A stretch of 64,000 bases of DNA from an uncultured Bacteroidales bacterium (GCA_937995875.1 CALKIW010000119.1:5403-69402); one strand, 5' to 3'; positions 44,824 through 54,256 are shown, numbered from the stretch's first letter. The notes: a model not told the origin generated them from the letters alone. Program-made: numbers and translations.

Positions 44824-45897
44824 TTACAAGGCTCCTTTGGTCGAGGGCAGTTCAAAATGATATATATCTCGTTGAATGGCCATCTTCAGGCTGCGTGCCA
44901 GAGCCTTGAAAATACCTTCTATCTTATGGTGCTCGTTCTGTCCTTCGGCCTTGATGTTCAGATTCATTTTGGCAGAATCGCTGAGGCTCTTAAAGAAGTG
45001 GAGGAACATTTCTGTAGGCATTTCGCCCACCTTCTCACGGTGGAACTCGGCATCCCATACCAGCCAGGGGCGCCCGCCAAAATCGAGTGCCACTTGGCAG
45101 AGACAGTCGTCCATAGGCAGACAGTAGCCATAGCGCTCAATACCGCGCTTGTTTCCCAATGCTTTATAGATACATTCGCCGAGTGCAATAGCTGTGTCTT
45201 CAATGGTGTGGTGTTCGTCTACTTCAAGGTCGCCTTTGGTATGTATGGTTAAATCTATCATGCCGTGCTTGCCAATTTGCTCCAGCATGTGGTCAAAAAA
45301 GCCCAGTCCGGTGGAAATATCGGTTTTGCCCGACCCGTCGAGATTTATTTTTATTTCGATGTCAGTTTCTTTGGTTGTGCGTTTCACCTCTGCAATGCGT
45401 TCGCCGGCAAATAGTATTTCGCTTATCTTGTCCCAATCCATTCCGTCTCGACCAAGAATAAGCGCGCGACAACCTATATTTTTGGCCAGTTGTGCATCTG
45501 TTTCACGGTCACCAATAACGTAACTTCCTGCAAGATCGTAGGCCTCGTTATTCAGATACTCCGTGAGCATTCCCGTACCGGGTTTCCGCATGGGCGAATT
45601 GTCAGCAGGGAAATGTCGGTCTATGAGAATGTCGTCAAAGGTAATGCCTTCTCCTTCAAGAGTTTGCAGAATGAAATTGTGGACAGGCCAAAAAGTATCT
45701 TCCGGAAATGACGAAGTGCCCAGTCCGTCTTGATTGCTGACCATTACAAACTTGAAGTCGAGATGCTGACGGATGAATCCTAAATTCTTGAATACACCTT
45801 GTGTGAATTTCAGTTTGTCAAAGGAGTCTATCTGCTCGTCTTGCGGTTCTTCGATAAGCGTACCGTCACGGTCGATAAAAAGTAATTTTTTCATCAT
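44824..45897 (-). CDS. hisB: Bifunctional histidinol-phosphatase / imidazoleglycerol-phosphate dehydratase
   Basis: Catalyses two steps of histidine synthesis. The N-terminal HAD phosphatase (about residues 1-165) has FIDRDGTLIEEP and VMVSNQDGLG; the C-terminal dehydratase has the DSGKTDIS-like GKTDISTGLGFFDHMLEQIGKHG, DEHHTIEDTAIALGE, and EHHKIEGIFKALARSL with metal-binding His clusters. Length 357 is normal for the fused form. No other his gene lies nearby. Start ATG ATG at 45897/45894. Confidence 0.96.
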   Translation of the reverse strand: MMKKLLFIDRDGTLIEEPQDEQIDSFDKLKFTQGVFKNLGFIRQHLDFKFVMVSNQDGLGTSSFPEDTFWPVHNFILQTLEGEGITFDDILIDRHFPADNSPMRKPGTGMLTEYLNNEAYDLAGSYVIGDRETDAQLAKNIGCRALILGRDGMDWDKISEILFAGERIAEVKRTTKETDIEIKINLDGSGKTDISTGLGFFDHMLEQIGKHGMIDLTIHTKGDLEVDEHHTIEDTAIALGECIYKALGNKRGIERYGYCLPMDDCLCQVALDFGGRPWLVWDAEFHREKVGEMPTEMFLHFFKSLSDSAKMNLNIKAEGQNEHHKIEGIFKALARSLKMAIQRDIYHFELPSTKGAL

Positions 45898-45998
45898 TGG
45901 ATGTCTTTAATAATAATGTGTTTTATGGATATTGGAAATGTGTTGATGAGAGTTGTAAATGTGGCAGGCAATGACAGACAGCAAACCTGTGTTGTATT

Positions 45999-46943
45999 TT
46001 ATTTGAGTTCAACTTCTTCCGGCAACGCCACTGTGTCTTCTTGGCTTTGTCCAAACAATATTGTAGTGTTTTCTGTTTTTGCCCTCAATTTAGCCTCAAT
46101 GCTACCGTAGACATAATAATAAACTGTGAATGCCCATATCGAGAGGTAGACATAGATGAATGTCGAGATCAGTGAAGCGAAGAATGCTAAAATTTCAAAA
46201 TAGGAGGGAAGTCCACTGGCATCGCCCATGCTGATACCTTGAAGATTGGCATAATGAGCCAACAGAATGAGATAATTGGGAGCCATGACAATAAGACAGA
46301 GCACGGCAACGATGATACCTGTAAGGAGAATCGTGATGAAGAGAAATCCCCAGTGCTGCCATCCCTTACGATAAGGCTTGCCCAAGACACACCCAATCTT
46401 CTGTTCGGGCTCTATGAGATATTTAAGCGAGGAATAGTATGCGGGTATGGCTGCTATCAGCAGCAGGACGAGAAGCAATGTTGATATACCGCTGTAGAGC
46501 ATGGTAGTGTTGGCAGCCGGGTCACTGTTGCCCATGATCATGGGCAACGTTGTTATAGCGGCAATAATGGCTCCAAACACAAATATAAAAGCGGCAAATA
46601 GGAGAAACAGACGAAAAACGCGCTGTATGTTACGCTTTACGCTCAATCCATTGAACAGGCTGACGACAGCAGCATAGGCCCATGCTCCTGACACAAAGGT
46701 CAGAAGACCTATAAAGACACAAGCCAAAACCCATTGCCAATGGCCGGTTGCAGTCCATGCGGTGGAAATGGGGGCGGTCGGTTGATTGATGTAAAGCAGT
46801 CGGCCCGCAGCAGTGATAATGGCAAGGACCAAAGCGGGTAACCATGTACGTCGCAGAATGGTTTTCAAGTTGGTGTTGAAAAGATTGTAGGCAGCTTTGG
46901 TGCATTTAGCCAGACTGCGTATTTTATAGAGTTCTGTTTCCAT
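45999..46943 (-). CDS. Multi-span membrane protein of unknown function
   Basis: A 314-residue protein with about six hydrophobic segments (around residues 34-50, 70-96, 108-132, 148-170, 195-225 and 250-280). The N-terminus is cytoplasmic and basic; the C-terminal tail is polar and acidic (FGQSQEDTVALPEEVELK). I recognise no motif or family. It follows the rRNA methyltransferase gene by only 3 bp and is surely in the same transcript, but this does not suggest a role. Confidence 0.75.
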   Translation of the reverse strand: METELYKIRSLAKCTKAAYNLFNTNLKTILRRTWLPALVLAIITAAGRLLYINQPTAPISTAWTATGHWQWVLACVFIGLLTFVSGAWAYAAVVSLFNGLSVKRNIQRVFRLFLLFAAFIFVFGAIIAAITTLPMIMGNSDPAANTTMLYSGISTLLLVLLLIAAIPAYYSSLKYLIEPEQKIGCVLGKPYRKGWQHWGFLFITILLTGIIVAVLCLIVMAPNYLILLAHYANLQGISMGDASGLPSYFEILAFFASLISTFIYVYLSIWAFTVYYYVYGSIEAKLRAKTENTTILFGQSQEDTVALPEEVELK

Positions 46944-46946
46944 GAT

Positions 46947-47723
46947 TTATGATGTTTTTCTTCTGAATTCTGCACAGGTTATAGCTGTTGCAATGGCTAC
47001 GTTGAGGCTCTCGGCACATACGCGGTCTGACGGATAGTTGGGAATGAGAAGACGGCGAGTGACCAGTTTTCGGATGTCGGGTGATATGCCGTTCCCTTCG
47101 TTACCCATAACGATAAGCCCATGTGAGGTAAGCTCTTGCGTATAAATGTTCTGTCCATCGAGCAATGTGCCATAGATGGGGGTCTCGGAAGGTAGGGCAG
47201 TGATGAGCTGGTGTAAATCCGTATAGTGAAGTTGCACACGTGCTATGCTCCCCATAGTGGCTTGAACCACCTTGGGATTGTAGACATCGGCGGTTTCCTT
47301 TGAACAGAAAATGTGTTCAATTCCAAACCAATCGGCAATTCGAATGATAGTTCCCAAGTTGCCGGGGTCTTGAATGTCGTCTAATGCTAGGCAAAGCTGA
47401 TGGCTGGGAAGCGCAGAGAAGGAAGGTGGGGTTGGCTCTTCTCTCATAGGAAATAAAGCCATGACTTGTTGAGGATGTTTGAGAAACGATGTCTTGCGAA
47501 GTTCTTCTTCCGTCACTTCACACACTTGCGTGTCCTCCCATAACTGTATTTCTGCATGATATTGGGTTAGCCATTCAGGTGTGGCAATGATAAGTTTCGG
47601 TCTGACAACCGTCGTCAGATCGGCAACCACCTTGGGACCTTCAGCGACGAAAAGGCGTTCTCTGTTCCGGTTTTTCTTCAGTTCCAATGAGTGGACGAAT
47701 TTAATAATAGCTTTGCTTATCAT
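46947..47723 (-). CDS. SpoU/TrmH-family RNA 2'-O-methyltransferase
   Basis: A 258-residue SPOUT-class methyltransferase. The N-terminal substrate-binding part starts KFVHSLELKKNRNRERLFVAEG (split by the usual basic stretch). SPOUT motifs are LDDIQDPGNLGTIIR, LIVMGNEGNGIS and SDRVCAESLNVAIATAI, forming the knotted SAM site. It modifies rRNA or tRNA ribose; RlmB and TrmH relatives differ in target. A TATCTTTG box on the minus strand (47728-47735) lies only 4 nt from the ATG, so the transcript may be leaderless. Confidence 0.88.
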   Translation of the reverse strand: MISKAIIKFVHSLELKKNRNRERLFVAEGPKVVADLTTVVRPKLIIATPEWLTQYHAEIQLWEDTQVCEVTEEELRKTSFLKHPQQVMALFPMREEPTPPSFSALPSHQLCLALDDIQDPGNLGTIIRIADWFGIEHIFCSKETADVYNPKVVQATMGSIARVQLHYTDLHQLITALPSETPIYGTLLDGQNIYTQELTSHGLIVMGNEGNGISPDIRKLVTRRLLIPNYPSDRVCAESLNVAIATAITCAEFRRKTS

Positions 47724-47830
47724 ATTGCAAAGATACTTAATAACTTTGTAAGTAATGGAAAAATCTGTGTTAATGTATGCAATCTGTGGATAAAATGCAT
47801 TATCTTTGTAATTTAAAAAAAGACGATTTC

Positions 47831-50062
47831 TTGAAGACTCGATACATATATATCCTTTATATCCTTGCTGTTATTATAGGCTTGCTGTCGGCTTGCAGCT
47901 CTTCTAAGTTTATTCCGGATGAAAGTTATCTGCTGGAAAGCGTAGAAGTGAAAGCCGACGAAAAATATATTGATGCTGCGACACTTGCCCCATACGTAAG
48001 ACAGCAAGCCAACTCCAAATGGTTTTCCCTGTTCAAGATACCACTTGGCACATATGCTATGGCCGGAACGGATACTGCAAAGTGGATTAACCGAACATTG
48101 CAAAGGATTGGTGAAGAGCCCGTTATATATGATTCCGTACAGGCAAAACAGTCTATGGAAGACTTGCGTAGAGCCATGCAGAATATGGGATTTATGCACG
48201 CTACGGTAGATTTGAAGACTAAGGCAAGAGGGAAGAAGCTGAAGGCCATTTATACGTTGCATCCCGGAATGCCGTATTTCATTAATGAAATGAAGTATGA
48301 CATACGTGATGATAGCATCAAAAAAGTTCTCGAAAATTATCATAACAGCAATAAAAAAGACAATAAGCGCATAGGATTGCAGGTGGGCGACCGTTTCACG
48401 GTGAGCCGGCTGGATAAGGAACGCGAGCGTATTACCAATATACTGATGGATTCGGGATATTATCGTTTCCACAAGGATTTTATCCGATACAAAGCTGATT
48501 CTGCTTCCAACAGTTTGGGAGTTGGGGTGACTTTGGAGTTGATGAAATACAGGGCAGACAGTGATTTGCCGGAGACGTTACATCCGAGATATTCGATAAG
48601 AAATATTGGTTATCAAGGAGGAACCGACATGAGTATCCCTTTGAGAATGCGGGTGTTGGAAAACAGTACGGCCATCAAGCCCGGCAAGCTGTTCAGTGCG
48701 TCTGATTTGCAGAAGACTTATAACAATTTTGGACGCATGAAGGCAGTGAGATATACTGATATTCGGTTTTCTGAAGTGCCCGACACGACACTGCTTGATG
48801 TTGATATCAACGTAAGTATGGACAAGCAACGATCGGTGTCGTTTCGTCCGGAGGGTACCAATACATCGGGTAATCTTGGAGCAGCAGCTACCCTGACCTA
48901 TGAGAATAGAAACATCTTTCGGGGTGCGGAAACTTTCAGTGTGGAACTGCGTGGGGCTTTTGAAGCCATCACTGGGCTGGAAGGGTATCGGGACGAAAAT
49001 TATGAGGAATATAGTATAGAAACCAAATTGCAATTCCCAAGATTCATTGCGCCTTTCTTATCGCATGATTTTCGTAGGCGAAGCAATGCAACTTCGGAGC
49101 TCTCGCTGATGTGGGATTTGCAGAATCGACCGGAATTTCATCGACGAGTCTTCTCTGCAGCTTGGCGCTATCGCTGGGCAGAGCCACATCACCACACTTC
49201 GTACAGGCTTGATTTGCTGGACTTGAACTATGTCTATATGCCATGGATCAGCGAGACTTTCAAGCATGATTATCTGGATAGTGTGTCTAATCGTAACGCG
49301 ATTCTCCGTTATAATTATGAAGACTTGTTTATCGCAAAGATTGGTTTCGGGCTTTCTTACAATGATGGGATAGACGCAGTTAGGGCAAATGTAGAAACGT
49401 CCGGAAACGTACTGAATGCTTTTTCTAATTTAATAGGAAGCAAGAAGAATGGCAATGGACAACACACCGTCTTTAATATAGCGTATGCACAATATGTGAA
49501 GGCCGACTTCGACTATACCCATTTGTTTCGATTTGACATGCACAACGAACTTGCTTTGCATGGGGAGTTTGGCATAGCGTGGCCTTATGGAAACAGTAAG
49601 ATTCTGCCTTTTGAGAAACGATATTTTGCGGGTGGTGCCAATAGTGTGCGTGGATGGAGTGTGAGGTCGCTCGGTCCGGGAAAATATAGGGGTACGGACG
49701 GACGTATTGATTTTATCAATCAAACGGGGGATATGAAACTGTATCTTAGCGCAGAATACCGCACTTTCTTGTTTTGGAAGTTTAATGGCGCAGCATTCAT
49801 AGATGCAGGAAACGTGTGGACGCTCCGCAACTATACTGATCAGCCGGGAGGACAGTTCAAATTTGATGAGTTCTATAAGCAGATAGCCATGAGCTATGGT
49901 ATAGGATTAAGATTGAACTTTGACTATTTTGTTCTACGTTTTGATATGGGCATGAAAGCCATTAATCCTTCTTATGAGACCCAAAACGAACATTGGGCAT
50001 TGTTACATCCTAAGTTCAGTCGCGATTTTTGTTTCCATTTTGCGGTAGGAATGCCGTTTTAA
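47831..50062 (+). CDS. Lipid-anchored TamA/BamA-like outer-membrane protein (TamL)
   Basis: An Omp85-family protein, the Bacteroidota TamA paralogue with an N-terminal lipid anchor. The lipobox LLSAC (Cys about residue 19 from the start chosen) follows a hydrophobic signal beginning KTRYIYILYILAV. POTRA-type domains cover about residues 40-330; the C-terminal half is a 16-strand barrel, with the barrel-lock motif RGW in SVRGWSVRSLGPG and a final Phe. A TATCTTTG box at 47801-47808 lies inside the longer frame beginning at ATG 47777, so I favour the TTG at 47831, which gives a normal signal peptide; ATG 47795 or 47777 remains possible. It acts with TamB in envelope assembly. Confidence 0.85.
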   Translation: MKTRYIYILYILAVIIGLLSACSSSKFIPDESYLLESVEVKADEKYIDAATLAPYVRQQANSKWFSLFKIPLGTYAMAGTDTAKWINRTLQRIGEEPVIYDSVQAKQSMEDLRRAMQNMGFMHATVDLKTKARGKKLKAIYTLHPGMPYFINEMKYDIRDDSIKKVLENYHNSNKKDNKRIGLQVGDRFTVSRLDKERERITNILMDSGYYRFHKDFIRYKADSASNSLGVGVTLELMKYRADSDLPETLHPRYSIRNIGYQGGTDMSIPLRMRVLENSTAIKPGKLFSASDLQKTYNNFGRMKAVRYTDIRFSEVPDTTLLDVDINVSMDKQRSVSFRPEGTNTSGNLGAAATLTYENRNIFRGAETFSVELRGAFEAITGLEGYRDENYEEYSIETKLQFPRFIAPFLSHDFRRRSNATSELSLMWDLQNRPEFHRRVFSAAWRYRWAEPHHHTSYRLDLLDLNYVYMPWISETFKHDYLDSVSNRNAILRYNYEDLFIAKIGFGLSYNDGIDAVRANVETSGNVLNAFSNLIGSKKNGNGQHTVFNIAYAQYVKADFDYTHLFRFDMHNELALHGEFGIAWPYGNSKILPFEKRYFAGGANSVRGWSVRSLGPGKYRGTDGRIDFINQTGDMKLYLSAEYRTFLFWKFNGAAFIDAGNVWTLRNYTDQPGGQFKFDEFYKQIAMSYGIGLRLNFDYFVLRFDMGMKAINPSYETQNEHWALLHPKFSRDFCFHFAVGMPF

Positions 50063-50081
50063 CATACAGAAATCTCAAGGA

Positions 50082-50966
50082 TTAGTCAGGAATGTTTTTC
50101 ATTCTCTGATTCAGGAGATTGGTGAATTCATAGTTTTTCAACCCCCATTTAGGAGCGATAAGAAGGTCGGCAGGACTTTGGCTGACAAATCTTTCTAAGA
50201 TGAGGTCGTCTCTTAGCAAGGAAACATAACGAATGATCAAATCGATGTATTCGTCTACGGTATAGAGATGGAACGGTTGTTTGGCATATTCGCGAGCAAG
50301 TGCGGTGCCTTTGATAACTTGTAATTGATGAATCTTCAGGATGTCGAGTGGAAGGGCGGAAATGATTGGAGCCTGCCTGAGCGATTCTTGAGCGTCCTCA
50401 CCGGGTAGCCCAAGAATGATGTGTCCGCTCGTTAATAATCCCCTTTCGTGCGTTTTTTGGATGGCCTCTCGACTACATTCGAAGGTGTGCCCACGATTGA
50501 TGCGTTGTAAAGTGCGGTTGTTGGCAGACTCGATACCATATTCTACGATGACAAACGTGCTTTTATTGAGCATTTCCAAATAGTCAAGCAGGGCCGTGCT
50601 GATACAATCGGGACGAGTGCCGATCACAACACCCACAACATCATCCACCGCCAGAGCTTCTTCGTACAACCGTTTCAGTTGTTCGATGTTGGCATAAGTA
50701 TTGGTAAAAGATTGGAAGTAGGCCAGATACTTCATGTCAGGATATTTGTGTGCAAAAAATGCTTTACCTTCCTTGAGCTGTTGTGTGATGGACTTGTGTT
50801 TGTTACAAAATGCAGGGCTGAATGTCTGGTTGTTACAAAAAGTGCATCCACCGCTTGATATGCTGCCATCACGATTAGGACAGGTGAATCCGGCGTCAAT
50901 GGAGATTTTTTGCACTCTGTAGGGAAACTGTTGTCTTATCCAAGTTCCGAAGTCGCGATATTTCAT
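50082..50966 (-). CDS. TIGR01212-type radical SAM protein (YhcC-like)
   Basis: A 294-residue radical SAM enzyme. The Cys cluster CPNRDGSISSGGCTFC (CxnCxxC with a long first spacer, typical of YhcC/TIGR01212) binds the [4Fe-4S] centre. Later blocks are VVIGTRPDCIS, VEYGIESANNRTL, HIILGLPGE and HQLQVIKGTALAREY. The reaction is not known. The gene is convergent with tamL and divergent from the DPP IV gene. Confidence 0.92.
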   Translation of the reverse strand: MKYRDFGTWIRQQFPYRVQKISIDAGFTCPNRDGSISSGGCTFCNNQTFSPAFCNKHKSITQQLKEGKAFFAHKYPDMKYLAYFQSFTNTYANIEQLKRLYEEALAVDDVVGVVIGTRPDCISTALLDYLEMLNKSTFVIVEYGIESANNRTLQRINRGHTFECSREAIQKTHERGLLTSGHIILGLPGEDAQESLRQAPIISALPLDILKIHQLQVIKGTALAREYAKQPFHLYTVDEYIDLIIRYVSLLRDDLILERFVSQSPADLLIAPKWGLKNYEFTNLLNQRMKNIPD

Positions 50967-51074
50967 ATTTTTTCTAATTCCTTTTCTTATGTGGAATTTT
51001 GTCGTTAAATGTTATGAATCGTGTACAAAATTACCGAAAAATTAGGTAACTTTGTTGCAAACAAAAGATAAATC

Positions 51075-53291
51075 ATGTTCATGAAGAGAATAATAATGAT
51101 GTGCGCAGCTGTTATTATGGCAACAGCCGGCAGTATTGCAGCCGACAAAATCAATTTGAAAAACCTTACACAGGGAGAGTTTGCGGCTAAGCGCATTAGT
51201 GGTATCAATCCGATAACCGGTACCGATCAATATGCTCAGATTTCTCAAGATCGGACCCAAATAGTGCAATATTCGTTCAAGACCGGAAAGCAGACGGCAG
51301 TGCTGTTTGACATTAATAATACTCAGGGAGAGAAAATAGATGCTTTCGATGGTTATGTGATGGCACCGGACGGAAAGCGAATGTTGATTCGTACAAAAAC
51401 ACAACCGGTATATAGACGGTCGTATAAGGCGGTGTTTTACATTTATAATATTCAAAGTCGAAAGCTGGAAAGACTTTCAGAGGGAGGTCCTCAGCAAGCT
51501 CCGGTGTGGTCTCCCGATGGCAATCAGGTGGCTTTTGTTCGTGACAACAACATTTTTTTGGTAAAACTGCTATACGATAACAGCGAGAGCCAGGTAACGA
51601 AAGACGGGAAGTTTAACGAAGTTATCAATGGCATTCCGGATTGGGTGAATGAGGAGGAATTTGGTTTTAGTCGTGCCCTCACTTTCAATGCTGATGGTAC
51701 GATGTTGTGTTGGATCAGGTATGATGAGTCAAAAGTTAAAGAATACGGCTTACAACTCTTTAAGGGAATGAGCCCCGAACAAACGGAAAACGAGCTTTAT
51801 CCAAGCACATATAGTTATAAATATCCCAAGGCAGGAGAAAGCAATTCTGTGGTTTCGGCATGGAGTTTCGACATCAGGAGCCGTCGCATACAGAAATTGG
51901 ATGTACCGGTTGGAGAAGAAGATTATATGCCCCGAATTTTTCCTACGGACGATGCCGACAAGATCATGATATATACGTTGAACCGTCATCAGGACGAGTT
52001 GAACCTATATACGGTGAATCCGCGAAGTACGGTTTCACAGTTGCTTATTAAGGAAAAAGCACCAAAGTATGTCAAGGAGGAAGCTATGGCGGCTATTCGT
52101 ATTGGCAGAAATTGTGTTCTGTTACCCTCCGACCGCAATGGCAATATGCATCTTTACCTATATGATCAGAACGGACAGCTGATACGACAGATTGGCGACG
52201 GTAAGTATGATATAACTGAGGTATATGGTTATGATGAAACTTCGGGAGATGTTTATTATCAAGCTGCAGCATTGAACCCACACGATAGGCAAGTGTATGT
52301 TTCGCATAAGAACGGAAAAGTTGAGCGATTGACGGATCAGAATGGATGGAATACAGCCGTATTTTCAGATAATTATAAGTATTTTTTAAATACATGGAGT
52401 GATAGAAATACACCATTTGTCTATACTACACGGGATAATAAGGGCAAGGTGGTGGCAACCCACTTGGACAATAAAGAACTTTTGGAAAAGACTCGACAGT
52501 ATGGATGGAGCCCGAAAGAAATGTTCACATTCACGACTTCTGAGGGTGTTAAACTTGATGGATGGATGATCAAACCAGCCAATTTTGATGCAAGCAAGAA
52601 GTACCCTGTCATCATGTTTCAGTATAGCGGACCCGGTAATCAGCAAGTGGTGGATTCATGGAATATAGGATCTATGGGACAAGGTGGTGCCTTTGACCAA
52701 TATCTGGCACAACAAGGTTTTATTGTGGCTTGTGTAGATGGACGGGGCACGGGCGGTCGCGGTGCTGAATTTGAGAAATGCACATATTTACGTTTGGGTG
52801 CACTTGAGGCCAAAGACCAAGTGGAGACAGCTTTGTATTTAGGTAAATTATCTTATGTAGACAAAGACAATATCGGAATTTGGGGTTGGTCGTATGGTGG
52901 TTTCTGCACGCTGATGAGCATGAGCGAGGGACGTGGAGTGTTCAAGGCTGGTGTAGCGGTAGCACCTCCGACGAGCTATCGTTTCTACGATACGGTGTAC
53001 ACGGAGCGTTATATGCGTACCCCTAAGGAAAATCCGAACGGATATGACGATAATGCTATGACACGTGCTGACAAACTACATGGTGCCTTGTTGCTCTGTC
53101 ATGGTGTTGCCGATGATAATGTACATTTGCAGAACACGCTTGAATATGCCGAAGCATTGGTACAGGCTGATAAGGACTTTAAACAGATGCTCTATACGAA
53201 TAGAAACCATAGCATATTTGGTGGAAACACGCGTAATCATCTGTTGAGACAAATATCGGCATGGTTTATCGACCATTTGATGTCGAAATAA
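51075..53291 (+). CDS. Dipeptidyl peptidase IV (S9 family)
   Basis: A 738-residue secreted serine peptidase that removes dipeptides (usually X-Pro) from peptides, a common step in oral Prevotella and Porphyromonas peptide use. A signal peptide (IIMMCAAVIMATAGSIAA) precedes the N-terminal beta-propeller (about 50-480) and the C-terminal alpha/beta hydrolase with catalytic Ser606 in GWSYGGF, Asp680 in GVADDNVH and His712 in NRNHSIFGG. The Glu pair for N-terminus binding is visible in VNEEEFGFSRA. TAACTTTG at 51047-51054 is the likely -7 box, about 20 bp before the ATG. Confidence 0.95.
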   Translation: MFMKRIIMMCAAVIMATAGSIAADKINLKNLTQGEFAAKRISGINPITGTDQYAQISQDRTQIVQYSFKTGKQTAVLFDINNTQGEKIDAFDGYVMAPDGKRMLIRTKTQPVYRRSYKAVFYIYNIQSRKLERLSEGGPQQAPVWSPDGNQVAFVRDNNIFLVKLLYDNSESQVTKDGKFNEVINGIPDWVNEEEFGFSRALTFNADGTMLCWIRYDESKVKEYGLQLFKGMSPEQTENELYPSTYSYKYPKAGESNSVVSAWSFDIRSRRIQKLDVPVGEEDYMPRIFPTDDADKIMIYTLNRHQDELNLYTVNPRSTVSQLLIKEKAPKYVKEEAMAAIRIGRNCVLLPSDRNGNMHLYLYDQNGQLIRQIGDGKYDITEVYGYDETSGDVYYQAAALNPHDRQVYVSHKNGKVERLTDQNGWNTAVFSDNYKYFLNTWSDRNTPFVYTTRDNKGKVVATHLDNKELLEKTRQYGWSPKEMFTFTTSEGVKLDGWMIKPANFDASKKYPVIMFQYSGPGNQQVVDSWNIGSMGQGGAFDQYLAQQGFIVACVDGRGTGGRGAEFEKCTYLRLGALEAKDQVETALYLGKLSYVDKDNIGIWGWSYGGFCTLMSMSEGRGVFKAGVAVAPPTSYRFYDTVYTERYMRTPKENPNGYDDNAMTRADKLHGALLLCHGVADDNVHLQNTLEYAEALVQADKDFKQMLYTNRNHSIFGGNTRNHLLRQISAWFIDHLMSK

Positions 53292-53392
53292 ACACATAAG
53301 CCGTCAAATGTTACCCGCTGACTTTGATAAAGGATAGACACTTAATTATATGGTTGCCTCCGTATAGTATTGGGTTATAGCCTGATACGTTA

Positions 53393-54195
53393 AACCGGCT
53401 CTGTAGGGAAACATGGAGTTTCATTTTGTTACTGAGTTTAACCCATTGGTACACAAATGGTCATATATTTCTTTCGGGAGATAATGACCTTGTACGATGT
53501 AGGGACGAACGGGGCGTGTTTCACTTTGAGAAGAACTCAGCATGTTTACGCACTTTGGACTTTACCTTGAAGCTCCCTGCTTATCCCGGATCGCAGGTTT
53601 TTAGAAATTAGAAATGGTCAAATATATGGACAAAAAGCCTTCTCAAATTCGCGTATTTAAAAATAAGTTCCCCTTCATTGGAAATACACGAAAATTATGA
53701 TAGTTTGTAAATGCTTGACTGTCAGCGTTTATGAAAAATCCGCCTATGTTCTCCTATTTTTCTGCCTGCGATTGAGTATCTAATGACATGACGAGAAGAC
53801 TCTAACCGCAGTGTGATTGAGGCTCTTCCGTACTGCCGATAAGGTCTAACCATGCTGTGAGAAGGGCTCAACCGCAGCAGCCTTGCAATTTTTGGGAATG
53901 GACGGCTCGGTTTTAAAAAAAAATCATAGCCCTTCTTACGCTGGTTGGCTCGAAAATAATGGTCGAAAAACGGTAAGAATATTTTATAAAGTGAGGAGCG
54001 GAGAGTGAAGAATGAAGAATAACGCCGTTTGAGTGTAATGGGAGTTTAGACGTACAAACTTTATGCTTACACCATATCTTCCTATTTTCGCTTCTGCTTT
54101 GTGTTTACATGGTTACCACAATCGTAGAGGTATGGTGCTACCCAGAAGTTACTGCTTACAGAGCCTTTGCTTTCCCAGTAAATATCAACCGAGCC
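53393..54195 (-). repeat. Dispersed intergenic repeat, copy E (long form)
   Basis: About 800 bp in the gap between the DPP IV gene and the PqqD operon, on the minus strand. It has the same order as copy A: GATATTTACTGG and GGTAACCATGT in the 5' extension (near 54190 and 54110), box (plus CATAGCCC at 53925-53932), 51 bp, array (53764-53873), AT-rich box (53654-53666) and the long tail with the TTAACCCATTGG block near 53438. The 100 bp between DPP IV and 53393 hold nothing I can name. Confidence 0.85.
53764..53873 (-). repeat. Five-unit 22-bp array (copy E)
   Basis: Five adjacent 22-bp units with borders at 53851/53852, 53829/53830, 53807/53808 and 53785/53786. On the minus strand the third unit has AAGAGCCTCAATCACACTGC, almost the same as the third unit of copy A. 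The 51-bp distance to the box also equals copy A. Confidence 0.85.
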
Positions 54196-54226
54196 GACTA
54201 ATCTGTAGATAGGGGAACATTAAAAC

Positions 54227-54256
54227 GCACAAGCCTTCCATGCGGAAGGCTTGTGC
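54227..54256 (-). terminator. Intrinsic terminator of the PqqD operon
   Basis: GCACAAGCCTTCC (54227-54239) pairs perfectly with GGAAGGCTTGTGC (54244-54256). On the minus strand a GTTTT stretch follows. It lies about 20 bp after the PqqD stop. Confidence 0.88.

Noticed and set aside
50082..50966. Radical SAM gene as a partner of the PqqD operon
   Set aside because: It is of the YhcC/TIGR01212 type, lies 3.3 kb away beyond the DPP IV gene and repeat E, and lacks a SPASM domain.
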